A program made the position numbers and the translations under genes. DNA of 64,000 bases from Ruminococcus sp. (GTDB taxonomy: Bacteria > Bacillota > Clostridia > Oscillospirales > Ruminococcaceae): positions 1 to 64,000 of the forward strand of contig JAGAQC010000004.1 in the NCBI GenBank assembly GCA_017622925.1. Reading direction: 5' to 3'. This document shows, piece after piece, positions 53,621 through 62,123 of the stretch (positions are counted from its first letter, which is position 1; each line of letters begins with the position of its first letter). Below the pieces are notes generated by a model that searched no databases, was not told where the DNA came from, and saw only the letters and a program-made list of their open reading frames with translations.

Positions 53621-54394
53621 ATGAGTATTTTAAACAGAAACGAGGAGAAATCCCTGAGATTCTATATCGGCGACGTTTCGGGAAACGACCCGTTTTACGG
53701 CGACCCTAAGGCTTATGTAACTATCAATTCACTGTTTTTCCCCGATATACTTTCGGAATCGGCAAGAGCCGCCGAGGGAAAACGGTTGAATCCTGCGGTT
53801 ATTTCCGATATACCTCGGCTTCTGAGCTTTTTTGAGGGACTTTTTTCCGCTTTCGGCAAGACACAATTGCAAAAGGAATATAACGTATTTCGTGTTGAGA
53901 GAGCGGCTGATTTTGAGTTGTGCCGCCGTTTCGGGGAAACGATCTCCATGACCTCCACATCGACGGCAGGATTCCTCGATTCATACCGTGACCGCAGAGG
54001 GATAGCTCTCATGCGGTTCAGACTTCCCGAGGGAAGCCATTGCATAAACGCTGCGGAAACGCTTGATTTTTATGCAAAGCCCGAAGAAGCCGAAATACTT
54101 CTCCCACCGTTCATGGGACTTGAAATTACGGAAGTTCCCATGTCCGACAAAGAAAAAAGAATTACCGACAGTGACGGTATCTCACCAAAAATTTCGGTTA
54201 TCGCCGCAGCAACAGGTTTAAAAGAACATAAGAAGTCTGCGTGTACCGATATATCGGCGTGTCCTGCCGGAATAAGGGTCTACAAAGCTCTTAACAGAGG
54301 AAATATCCCCGACCCAACAGATGTACGGGAATTTTCGGACTGGAAGAATAATTTCCGCACAGAGATCTATTCTATGTTGAAAAGCTATACTTAG
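53621..54394 (+). CDS. Putative ADP-ribosyltransferase (R-S-E class, exoenzyme-like fold)
   Basis: Would transfer ADP-ribose from NAD to a protein or other target. The 257-residue protein shows the three core elements of arginine-type ADP-ribosyltransferases in the right order: an Arg in YNVFRVER (R91), the STS motif in SMTSTSTAGF (S112-S114), and the ExE motif in PEEAEILLPP (E156, E158). The segments between them also match the fold (IALMRFRLPEG strand). It has no signal peptide or membrane helix, so it acts in the cytoplasm or is exported by another route. It starts 3 nt after the EAL gene and 9 nt before the ThrE-like gene. The call rests on motif reading only. Confidence 0.7.
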   Translation: MSILNRNEEKSLRFYIGDVSGNDPFYGDPKAYVTINSLFFPDILSESARAAEGKRLNPAVISDIPRLLSFFEGLFSAFGKTQLQKEYNVFRVERAADFELCRRFGETISMTSTSTAGFLDSYRDRRGIALMRFRLPEGSHCINAAETLDFYAKPEEAEILLPPFMGLEITEVPMSDKEKRITDSDGISPKISVIAAATGLKEHKKSACTDISACPAGIRVYKALNRGNIPDPTDVREFSDWKNNFRTEIYSMLKSYT

Positions 54395-54403
54395 GAGCAT
54401 TCT

Positions 54404-55726
54404 ATGAGCAATTTCAGAAAACAGCATATGGATATTAACTGGTACGAGATAATCGACAGCGAAAGTACATATCCGATCGCAGAAGCGTCTTTGAAAGAAA
54501 AGGCGTCTGTAATAGGACGCGTGGGGCTGCTTATGCTTTCCTCGGGAACGGCTGCATGGCGCGTCCGTGCGTCCATGAACAAGGTCGCAAGAGCATTGGG
54601 TATCTCATGCACCGCCGACATCGGTCTGCTTTCCATTGAATACACCTGCTCGGGCGGTGGAGAGGTCTGCACAAATGCACTTTCCCTGCGTACTACAGGC
54701 GTTAATACCCATAAGCTGTCATACCTTGAATATTTTGCGGACAATTTTGCCGAGCGGACGGAAAAATACTCCGCAGAACAGTTCCACCGCATTCTTGACA
54801 AGATCGAAAATATGCCCACGAACTACAAGGCTTGGAAATTAGGTCTTGCCGCCGCATTTGCATGCTGCGCCTTTACGTTCCTGCTCGGCGGCGGTATAGT
54901 TGAAATGATATGCGCTTTTTTCGGAGCGGGCGTCGGAAATTTTCTGCGTAAAAAGCTGCTTGAAAAACATATCACGCTCCTTGCCAACGTCACTGCTGCC
55001 GTTGCGTCCGCCTGCTGTACATACGTTCTGCTTATCAGGCTTGCAGAAGTTTTACTGGGAATATCGGCAGTCCATCAGGCAGGGTATATCTGCTCGCTGC
55101 TGTTTATCATACCCGGCTATCCCCTCATCACAGGCGGTTTTGACCTTGCAAAGCTTGACCTGCGTTCCGGACTTGAGCGGATAACCTACGCTCTGCTCAT
55201 AATCGTTCCTGCAACGCTGACAGGCTGGATAACAGCGTCCGTTTTCGGCTTTGCGCCGGGAGAATTCAGCGATATTTCGCTTTCCCTGCCGCTGACTGTC
55301 TTACTTCGCCTTGTTACAAGCTTTGTCGGAGTTTACGGCTTCTCGCTGATGTTCAACAGCACGCGCAAAATGGCGTTCACCGCAGGTCTGATAGGCATGA
55401 TCGCCAACACGCTTCGTCTGGAGCTTATCGACTTTACGGGCATTCACCCTGCTGCTGCGGCTTTTATAGGAACGCTTACAGCCGGACTTCTTGCTTCCGC
55501 CGTAAAACCGCTGATAGGCTTCCCGAGAATAACTCTTACCGTGCCGTCAATAGTCATTATGGTTCCGGGAATGTTCTTGTACAAGGGAATATTCTTTATG
55601 GCGAAAAACGACATCGCAGAGGGCGGACTGTGGCTTACCAAAGCCGTACTTATCATAATCGCCCTGCCTTTGGGACTTATATTTGCACGTATTCTGACAG
55701 ATAAAAATTTCCGCAAAAGCTCTTGA
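54404..55726 (+). CDS. ThrE-type threonine/serine exporter family protein
   Basis: A membrane transporter of the ThrE/YjjP-YjjB group. Of 440 residues, the soluble N-terminal domain (to ~145) has SSGTAAWRVRASMNKVARALG and MPTNYKAWKLGLAAAFACC, followed by about ten membrane helices covering both ThrE-like halves in one chain (FIIPGYPLITGGFDLAKLDL; later TVPSIVIMVPGMFLYKG). In other bacteria the two halves are often separate YjjP and YjjB proteins. It lies 9 nt after the ADP-ribosyltransferase-like gene. The substrate could be amino acids or dicarboxylates. Confidence 0.87.
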   Translation: MSNFRKQHMDINWYEIIDSESTYPIAEASLKEKASVIGRVGLLMLSSGTAAWRVRASMNKVARALGISCTADIGLLSIEYTCSGGGEVCTNALSLRTTGVNTHKLSYLEYFADNFAERTEKYSAEQFHRILDKIENMPTNYKAWKLGLAAAFACCAFTFLLGGGIVEMICAFFGAGVGNFLRKKLLEKHITLLANVTAAVASACCTYVLLIRLAEVLLGISAVHQAGYICSLLFIIPGYPLITGGFDLAKLDLRSGLERITYALLIIVPATLTGWITASVFGFAPGEFSDISLSLPLTVLLRLVTSFVGVYGFSLMFNSTRKMAFTAGLIGMIANTLRLELIDFTGIHPAAAAFIGTLTAGLLASAVKPLIGFPRITLTVPSIVIMVPGMFLYKGIFFMAKNDIAEGGLWLTKAVLIIIALPLGLIFARILTDKNFRKSS

Positions 55727-55750
55727 TGTAATTTTTAAGGGGACGTTTAT

Positions 55751-56305
55751 ATGAAGAAAAAATTAAAATCCTTCGCTAATATATTTATATGCTTGCTTTT
55801 TTGTCTTTTAATGCTTACGGGCTGTGAAAAAAACAAAAATAACGACAGCAGTACGACTGACGATTATTCGGTGAACAATATAGCATTTTACTCTGATGTG
55901 GAAACTGCAAAAGATTTAATGAATAAATACGACATAGCATCTGAGTCGGAAGAAGTCAGCTATTCAGGGCAGATCCAAACATTGATCGAATATAAAGACG
56001 TTATGTTGTATGACGAAAAATGGGATCTGACCTTATGCTTTACAAGTCTTGGTTTGATCGGATTCAACTACCGCAGTCACTGTTCTGCCGAAAATATTGA
56101 ACAGGAATACCAAAAATGGATACAAAAAATAAGCGATATTTACGGCGAACCGTCAACTTCAGACGAGTATATCGCTGATTGGTACAATTCTCCTCTCGGA
56201 GAAAAAACATCAATTCTTGTAATGCAGCTTACAGGCAGCGAATCGGAATATGGCATTCAGATCTCATTTTTTGCCGATGATACTGACTCCGAGATGAGTA
56301 AATAA
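55751..56305 (+). CDS. Lipoprotein of unknown function
   Basis: No family recognised. The 184-residue protein has a lipoprotein signal with lipobox LLMLTGCE (Cys 25), a short Asn/Ser/Asp tether and one alpha+beta domain with DLMNKYDIASESEEVSY, then a WYNSPLGEKTSILV region near the C-terminus. AAGGGGA precedes the ATG. The AT-rich codon use contrasts with the operon upstream. It may be co-transcribed from 51186, 24 nt after the exporter gene, and ends at a strong terminator. Confidence 0.7.
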   Translation: MKKKLKSFANIFICLLFCLLMLTGCEKNKNNDSSTTDDYSVNNIAFYSDVETAKDLMNKYDIASESEEVSYSGQIQTLIEYKDVMLYDEKWDLTLCFTSLGLIGFNYRSHCSAENIEQEYQKWIQKISDIYGEPSTSDEYIADWYNSPLGEKTSILVMQLTGSESEYGIQISFFADDTDSEMSK

Positions 56306-56322
56306 CTGCCCAACAAAAAAAC

Positions 56323-56360
56323 AAGTCCTGCGATGCACATTTACATCGCAGGACTTTTAA
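56323..56360 (+). terminator. Terminator after the lipoprotein gene
   Basis: AAGTCCTGCGATG pairs perfectly with CATCGCAGGACTT (13 bp, 8-nt loop) and is followed by TTAATATC. It ends the operon that starts at 51305. Confidence 0.8.
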
Positions 56361-56410
56361 TATCACTGTCTACAAATTTTATGGATATTGTTTTCTGTAT
56401 CTTTTGCCAA

Positions 56411-56571
56411 AAGGTAATCTCTTGAACCCTATATCGTAAATTTCCCTGCATAAAGCTATAAGAATATGGATTCTGCTGTACACAGAAAGCTTTATGCAGG
56501 AAAATTTACGACAGCAGAGATTCCAAAGGGGTCACCCCTTTGGCAGGGGGTATGGGGGACAGAGTCCCCCA
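56411..56571 (+). repeat. Structured element copy 2: long stem plus GC hairpins
   Basis: Arms 56434-56457 and 56488-56511 form a 24-bp inverted repeat with 23 matches. They are followed by CAGCAGAGATTCC, the CCAAAGGGG/CCCCTTTGG hairpin (56523-56543) and GGGGGAC/GTCCCCC (to 56570). From the right end of the stem on, it is almost identical to copy 1, but the stem itself has a different sequence. It lies in the gap between the lipoprotein and cardiolipin synthase genes, which converge. Confidence 0.85.
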
Positions 56572-56596
56572 TTAAAGTTGTAGATAGTGATTTTAA

Positions 56597-58174
56597 TTAA
56601 AACAACGGAGCAACAAATTTCAGTATCTGCCCCGTAATTTTGTAATACAGACTTTCTTTTTTTATCGTTTCGGGAGTTACTTGACGGCAAAGCTTCAAGG
56701 TCTCGTCGAAATCACGCTCAATATCGGGAATACACGAAGTCCTGTACATATACGCCGCACACTCAAAATGATGATAGAGACTGCGGTAATCGAGATTTAT
56801 CGTACCCACAACAGCCTTTTCATCGTCGCACACAAACACCTTTGAATGGACAAATCCGGGCGTATACTCATAAATCTTGACGCCTGCCTTGACAAGCTCC
56901 TTATAATGAGTCTTGGCAAGAGCGTATGCGCCCTTTTTATCTGGGATACCGGGAAGAATTATCTTCACATCGATCCCCCTCTGCGCCGCATATTTAAGCG
57001 AATTTTCAAGCTCTCCGTCAAGTATAAGATACGGCGTCATAATATGAACGTAGCTTGTTGCACGGTTAAGAATATCCATATAAACGTTTTCCCCGACCTT
57101 ATCGTCGTCAAGAGGACAATCCGCATACGGCATAACAAATCCGCCGCCCTTTACGGACAGCTTAGGTTTCAGCCACTCGTCCCACTCTGCATTTTTTTCA
57201 TTGATATTCCACATCTGGAGAAACATCAGAGTAAAGCTCGGCACAGCTTCCCCTTTCAGCATGATCGCCGCGTCCTTCCAATGTCCGAAGCGTTCACGGC
57301 GGTTTATATATTCATCGGCAAAATTTATCCCCCCCGTATAAGCCGTTTTTCCGTCTATAACAAGAATTTTACGATGATCACGGTAATTGTAATAGGTGGA
57401 CAAAAACGGAGTTATAGGAGAAAACGCCTTGCATTTTATGCCGAGTTCAGCCATTCTTTTAGGATAATCATGAGTAAGGGTGGACATCTCGCACATTCCG
57501 TCGTACATTACGCGGACGTCCACGCCCTGAGCCGCCTTTCTGCGCAGTATTTCAAGTATTTTTCCCCACATATAGCCCTCGTCGATAATGAAATACTCCA
57601 TAAAAATGAAGCTTTCCGCATTTTCAAGCTCTACCATAAGCGACTCGAATTTTGCTTCGCCGCTCGGGAAATATATCGTATCGGTATTTTCATATATCGG
57701 GAAACAGCCAGTGCGGTTGACATAACGGCAGAGGTCGTCCGTTCCCGAATCGCTCAACTGAACGTCCTCCATGACAGACTTCTTCTGCGGCAGTATCCTT
57801 TTAGTTTCCTTTATAAGAGCGCCCACTCGCTTCGTTATGGCAAGATGTCCGAAATCCTTCTGTGTGAGGTAAAACAGAATAGTTCCGGGAATAGGGAACA
57901 GGTAAAAGATCATCATCCACGTAAGCTTGGCAGTAGAATCCATTTTGCTGTTAAAAAGCCAACATATCATGACTACGGTAAAAACCGTGTAAAACGTCCT
58001 TGAATAGGGAAGTATCGCCTCAAAATGTATGAACATTGAAATAAGTATGAATATTTGCAGGGCGATAAGCAGTATTATCATGAAAAATCGGCTGAATATC
58101 AGCTTGAAAAATCCCTTTTTCCTCTTGGGTATGAGCCTTAATATACCTTCATCGGGTATTTTTTTATGAAACAT
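56597..58174 (-). CDS. cls: Cardiolipin synthase (phospholipase D family)
   Basis: Joins two phosphatidylglycerols to cardiolipin in the membrane. Of 525 residues, the N-terminus has three to four hydrophobic segments (to ~110). Two phospholipase D motifs follow, HRKILVIDGKTAYTGGIN (first HKD, His near 267) and HSKVFVCDDEKAVVGTIN (second, His near 445). The length and domain order are standard for bacterial Cls. It lies 40 nt after galK on the same strand. Confidence 0.93.
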   Translation of the reverse strand: MFHKKIPDEGILRLIPKRKKGFFKLIFSRFFMIILLIALQIFILISMFIHFEAILPYSRTFYTVFTVVMICWLFNSKMDSTAKLTWMMIFYLFPIPGTILFYLTQKDFGHLAITKRVGALIKETKRILPQKKSVMEDVQLSDSGTDDLCRYVNRTGCFPIYENTDTIYFPSGEAKFESLMVELENAESFIFMEYFIIDEGYMWGKILEILRRKAAQGVDVRVMYDGMCEMSTLTHDYPKRMAELGIKCKAFSPITPFLSTYYNYRDHRKILVIDGKTAYTGGINFADEYINRRERFGHWKDAAIMLKGEAVPSFTLMFLQMWNINEKNAEWDEWLKPKLSVKGGGFVMPYADCPLDDDKVGENVYMDILNRATSYVHIMTPYLILDGELENSLKYAAQRGIDVKIILPGIPDKKGAYALAKTHYKELVKAGVKIYEYTPGFVHSKVFVCDDEKAVVGTINLDYRSLYHHFECAAYMYRTSCIPDIERDFDETLKLCRQVTPETIKKESLYYKITGQILKFVAPLF

Positions 58175-58215
58175 TTTATATATCCTTTAATTAAATTAAA
58201 CGCTTTATATTATAC

Positions 58216-59499
58216 TTAAACGACCTTGATTCCGCCGTCCTGCCTGATACCGAGAATGCGGCAGCTCCCTTCTCCGAATATGCGGTCAAGCTCCTTGGCG
58301 TAGCCTTTTTCCATATATTTCGGGACAAACGCCTGTATCGTTCCCGCAAATCCGCCGCCGTGAACTCTGACTGCTCCGCTGCCTCTGAGATAGCGTCTGC
58401 TGATTGCAATGCCGACCATAAGCTCCCTGTCCCCTGCTCTTTTCGGAGAATGCAGGTTTTGAAGAAGCATTGCCGAGGAGTCGCCTGATTCGTTTACAAA
58501 GCTGAAAAAATCGGTCAGCCTGCCGCTTTCCAGAGCCTCGCCCTCAAGCTCCGCACGTCTGCTTTCATCAAAAAAGTGAATCGCCCTGAGTACGGCGCGG
58601 TCAGTGCATTTTTCCCGAATTTTCGGGAGCTTTTCGTAAAACTCCTCCTCGTCCGCATCACGGAGAAACTCGACACCCAACTGCTCGGCGACCGTCCTCA
58701 TATCATTCGGAATTTCAGAATAATCATCTCTGAGGTCGCTGTGACTGCCCTTTGTGTCCACAATGCAAAGACTGTAGCCCGATGTGAAAAAATCGTAATT
58801 AATTGAGCGAATCAACGGTATATCGGGATATTTGAAGTCTATAAGCGTGAATCCTCCTACGGAACTTACCATTTGGTCCATAAGTCCGCTCGCCTTGCCG
58901 AAGTAGACGTTTTCCGCATACTGACCAATTTTTGCTATCTCAACAGCTCCCGCTTTTCCGTCGTTGTAATATTGGTCAACGATAGTCGCGATAAGCACTT
59001 CAAATGCCGCTGATGAGGACAATCCGCTGCCGCTTAAAATGTCCGACGTCGTATAGGCGTCAAATCCGCCAATTTTTACGCCCATTTTCTTAAATTTTGC
59101 AAGCACGCCCCGAATTATCGCGCCGCCGTGTCCTGTCTCGTCATCGTGCGGATAAAGTTCGGAAAGGTCAATGACATCGGGCTTGTGACCCTCCGATTTG
59201 ACCCGAACCACGCCCTCGTCATGAAAGCCGACTATCGCAACCGCGTCTAAAGTTACAGCAGCCGCAAGGACGCATCCGTGCTGATGATCGGTGTGATTTC
59301 CGCCTATTTCCGTTCGTCCCGGCGCGGAAAAAACATGTATCTCATCACGCTCGGGATAAAGCCTTGAAAACTTTTCGGCTGCGTTCAGGTATCTCGCCCT
59401 CTGCCGCAGCAGCTCCATATCCGATCTGCCGTAAATTCGGGAAAAAACCTCGTCCAATCCGCCGTTTGAGAGTGCGTTTGAAAGCTCGTACACGGTCAT
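58216..59499 (-). CDS. galK: Galactokinase
   Basis: Phosphorylates galactose at C1, the entry to the Leloir pathway. The ATG at 59499 (427 aa) is chosen because AAGGAG lies 8 nt before it; a TTG two codons upstream is less likely. The galactokinase signature appears as GRTEIGGNHTDHQHG (residues 61-75), the GHMP ATP loop as SGSGLSSSAAFE (about 151-162), and the C-terminal GSGAVRVHGGGFAGT motif is present. A few signature positions differ (GGNHTDH for GEHTDY). It fits with the GH42 beta-galactosidase at 2516-4486. Confidence 0.93.
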   Translation of the reverse strand: MTVYELSNALSNGGLDEVFSRIYGRSDMELLRQRARYLNAAEKFSRLYPERDEIHVFSAPGRTEIGGNHTDHQHGCVLAAAVTLDAVAIVGFHDEGVVRVKSEGHKPDVIDLSELYPHDDETGHGGAIIRGVLAKFKKMGVKIGGFDAYTTSDILSGSGLSSSAAFEVLIATIVDQYYNDGKAGAVEIAKIGQYAENVYFGKASGLMDQMVSSVGGFTLIDFKYPDIPLIRSINYDFFTSGYSLCIVDTKGSHSDLRDDYSEIPNDMRTVAEQLGVEFLRDADEEEFYEKLPKIREKCTDRAVLRAIHFFDESRRAELEGEALESGRLTDFFSFVNESGDSSAMLLQNLHSPKRAGDRELMVGIAISRRYLRGSGAVRVHGGGFAGTIQAFVPKYMEKGYAKELDRIFGEGSCRILGIRQDGGIKVV

Positions 59500-59671
59500 A
59501 AGCAAAACTCCTTAAACTCATTATGTTTCTGTTCAATAAATTTATTATAAACCATTTTCCGAAAAAAATCTACAATTTTGGGAAAATTTCTTTCGCAAAC
59601 GGCTATTTACGTTTATTTTAACAAATCAAATCGTTATATTCCGTGCGTTTTGGATAAATTTTCAAAAACGC

Positions 59672-59700
59672 TTGACATTTAAGAAAAAATGATGTATACT
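59672..59700 (+). promoter_or_regulatory. Sigma-A promoter of the GH130 gene
   Basis: A perfect TTGACA (59672-59677) and TATACT (59695-59700) are separated by 17 nt. They are about 60 nt before the ATG at 59761. The gap to galK (59500-59670) is AT-rich and probably holds the galK promoter on the other strand. Confidence 0.8.
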
Positions 59701-59760
59701 TAAATTATAATAAAACCAGCAATTAATTAATCAGTTTTAAGTTAATCAGGAGTGATAAAA

Positions 59761-60780
59761 ATGTCAGAGATAAAAATAATTTCTCCGCCGCTGCCGAATA
59801 TTCCGTGGCAGGATAAACCCGTTGGCTGTACATCTCCCATGTGGCGGCACAGCGAAAACCCTATCATACAGCGTAACCCTCTCCCCGATGTAGCGCGTAT
59901 CTTCAACAGCGCAGTCATTCCGTACAATAACGGATTCGTCGGAGTTTTCCGAGGTGAACAGCGTGACGGAGTTCCCCATGTGTACTTCGGTACAAGCAGC
60001 AACGCCCTTAACTGGAGCTTTCAGGAAGAAAAAATTAAGTTCACAGATGAAAACGGCGAGCCTTTTCAGCCAATTTACGCCTACGACCCGAGATTAATTA
60101 AAGTAGAAGATACTTATTACATAATCTGGTGTCAGGATATGTACGGAGCGGCTATCGGCATGGCGAAAACAAATGATTTCAGGACGTTTACACGGCTTGA
60201 AAATCCCTTTCTGCCCTACAACCGCAACGCCGTGCTGTTCCCGAGAAAGATCAACGGAAACTTCGTCATGCTGTCACGCCCCTGCGATAACGGTCACACG
60301 GCTTTCGGAGATATTTTCCTCAGCGAAAGCCCCGATATGGTCTACTGGGGCAGACACCGCCACGTTATGAGCAAGTCTGAAAACTGGTGGGAAAGGCTCA
60401 AAATCGGCGGCGGCGCAGCTCCTATCGAGACAAACAAGGGTTGGCTGATGTTCTATCACGGCGTAGTTCAGACATGCAGCGGATATGTTTACAGTGTCGG
60501 AGCGGCGATACTCGACATTGACGAGCCGTCAAAAGTCCTCCACCGCTGCTCACGCTACGTTCTCACACCCGAAGAATGGTACGAGGAACGCGGTTTTGTG
60601 CCGAACGTCTGCTTCCCATGCGCGACCCTCCACGACTCCGAAACAGGCAGGATTGCTCTGTATTACGGCTGTGCGGACAGCTATGTCGGGGTAGCCTATA
60701 CCACCGTTGACGAAATCTACAGCTATATTATAAAGTATGACAATCTTTCTGAGGACGATAAGTCTCTCGGCAAAAGATAA
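59761..60780 (+). CDS. Beta-1,4-mannoside phosphorylase, glycoside hydrolase family 130
   Basis: Splits beta-mannosides with phosphate to release mannose 1-phosphate inside the cell, saving ATP in mannan use. The ATG at 59761 (339 aa) has AGGAG 8 nt upstream; a GTG at 59752 lies within that site. The five-bladed propeller has FNSAVIPYNNGFVGVFRGEQ (family GH130 N-terminus), IYAYDPRLIKVEDTYYI with the catalytic Asp region, and GGGAAPIETNKGWLMFYHGV. It resembles the RaMP2-type mannooligosaccharide phosphorylases of ruminococci. The exact specificity is uncertain. It is a monocistronic unit with promoter and terminator. Confidence 0.9.
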   Translation: MSEIKIISPPLPNIPWQDKPVGCTSPMWRHSENPIIQRNPLPDVARIFNSAVIPYNNGFVGVFRGEQRDGVPHVYFGTSSNALNWSFQEEKIKFTDENGEPFQPIYAYDPRLIKVEDTYYIIWCQDMYGAAIGMAKTNDFRTFTRLENPFLPYNRNAVLFPRKINGNFVMLSRPCDNGHTAFGDIFLSESPDMVYWGRHRHVMSKSENWWERLKIGGGAAPIETNKGWLMFYHGVVQTCSGYVYSVGAAILDIDEPSKVLHRCSRYVLTPEEWYEERGFVPNVCFPCATLHDSETGRIALYYGCADSYVGVAYTTVDEIYSYIIKYDNLSEDDKSLGKR

Positions 60781-60790
60781 AATATTTATA

Positions 60791-60831
60791 AATATCCTGT
60801 CGCTGAATCGGCAGGATATTTTCGTTTTATT
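60791..60831 (+). terminator. Terminator after the GH130 gene
   Basis: AATATCCTG pairs with CAGGATATT (60791-60799 and 60812-60820), followed by TTCGTTTTATT, 10 nt after the stop codon. Confidence 0.8.
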
Positions 60832-60906
60832 GCACAAAAAATACTGTTTATAATTGTACACCATTGACTTGATTTGCTGTTTTTTTAGATTTTTTGCAAA
60901 AAACAC

Positions 60907-60935
60907 TTGCAGTTTTTTGTGAAATGTGATAAAAT
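60907..60935 (+). promoter_or_regulatory. Sigma-A promoter of the Ddl-like gene
   Basis: TTGCAG (60907-60912) and TAAAAT (60930-60935) are separated by 17 nt, about 50 nt before the ATG at 60987. Confidence 0.6.
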
Positions 60936-60986
60936 AGTATTAATAATTATTATCAAATGTTATGCTTTAAGGCAAAGGAGTTCTGT

Positions 60987-62060
60987 ATGGCTAAGATAAA
61001 GGCTGCTGTTATTTTCGGCGGAGTATCGCAGGAGCATGATCTGTCCCTTGCGTCTGCCGCCGAGGTCATCCGCAGTATCCCCACCGATGAATACGAAGTA
61101 ATGGCGGTGGGCATTACCCGTAAAGGACGCTGGCTATATTTCCCCGGCGATCCCGATGAAATAGCCGACGGAAGCTGGGAAACAAATCCCGACTGCACTT
61201 CCGCCATTCTCTCCCCCGATCCGCTCCACCGAGGTATCATCATTATGGAAAACGGCGATGTCTCTATAAGACGGCTGGACGTGGCTTTCCCCGTTTTGCA
61301 GGGAAAAAAAGGCGCTGACGGCACTATTCAGGGACTTTTGGATATGGCAGGAATACCGTATGTCGGCAGCGGACTGCTCTCCTCGGCTTCATGTATGGAC
61401 AAATCCCATACGCACATGGTACTTGACGATTACGGAATAAAAACCGCCCCGTGGAAGCTGATAACCCAACGAGACCTCAGCAACATCGAGGGAAAATGCC
61501 GAGAGATCATCAGAGTGATCGACTTCCCGATGGCTGTCAAGCCTGCAAACAGCGGCTGCAGCGCAGGCACAGGCACTGCTCATGACCTGAAAGAGCTTAT
61601 AGCCGCCGTAAAAATAGCTTTCTCCAACGATAACAAGGTCGTCGTTGAAAAATACGTCAGCGGACGCAAGCTTGAAGTGGCTGTTTTTGGCTACGATTCG
61701 CCGTTTGCGTCAAATGTCGGCGAAATTCTCTCCACCGACCGCGTTTACGACCCCACAGAAGTCAGAAAAACTTCGGGAAACGATTTAGCTATACCTGCGG
61801 ACATTCCCAAAGACGTTTCGGAGTTCGTCCGTGAAACTGCTGTCAAGGCGTTCAAAGCAATGGGCTGCAAGGGTATCGCAAGAGTTGATTTTTTCCTTAC
61901 CGACGAGGGTACGCTTCTGCTGAACAAGATAGGCACATCTCCCGGACTGCGGCTCAACAGCGTCTACCCGAAGCTTATGGCGGATATGGGTATGGATATG
62001 GAGGAGCTGACAAGCAGACTCCTTGAAATGGCGATCGAAAACGCCGACAAGTCTTACTAA
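60987..62060 (+). CDS. D-alanine--D-alanine ligase-like protein with altered metal site
   Basis: An ATP-grasp protein of the Ddl family, which normally makes D-Ala-D-Ala for peptidoglycan. I chose the ATG at 60987 (357 aa), with AAAGGAG upstream. The N-terminus (AVIFGGVSQEHDLSLASA), VAFPVLQGKKGADGTIQGLL, the ATP loop region KPANSGCSAGTG and RVDFFL (D301) match Ddl. The signature usually read NEVNTMPG is NKIGTSPG (313-320), so the Glu and Asn expected to bind Mg are Lys and Gly, and the usual FYDYxxKY loop is VYDPTEVRKT. It may be a paralogue with another product, or inactive. It probably starts an operon with DUF1934 and argS. Confidence 0.85.
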   Translation: MAKIKAAVIFGGVSQEHDLSLASAAEVIRSIPTDEYEVMAVGITRKGRWLYFPGDPDEIADGSWETNPDCTSAILSPDPLHRGIIIMENGDVSIRRLDVAFPVLQGKKGADGTIQGLLDMAGIPYVGSGLLSSASCMDKSHTHMVLDDYGIKTAPWKLITQRDLSNIEGKCREIIRVIDFPMAVKPANSGCSAGTGTAHDLKELIAAVKIAFSNDNKVVVEKYVSGRKLEVAVFGYDSPFASNVGEILSTDRVYDPTEVRKTSGNDLAIPADIPKDVSEFVRETAVKAFKAMGCKGIARVDFFLTDEGTLLLNKIGTSPGLRLNSVYPKLMADMGMDMEELTSRLLEMAIENADKSY

Positions 62061-62123
62061 GACTACGCCGCCGTTTCTTTGGCTAAACGCCTAAAAAATC
62101 CTTCTTGAATAAAAGGTGATATA

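Noticed and set aside
56846..58003. 385-codon plus-strand open frame opposite cardiolipin synthase
   Set aside because: It is an antisense shadow of cls, whose two HKD motifs are clear. The shadow peptide shows no domain and no ribosome-binding site.
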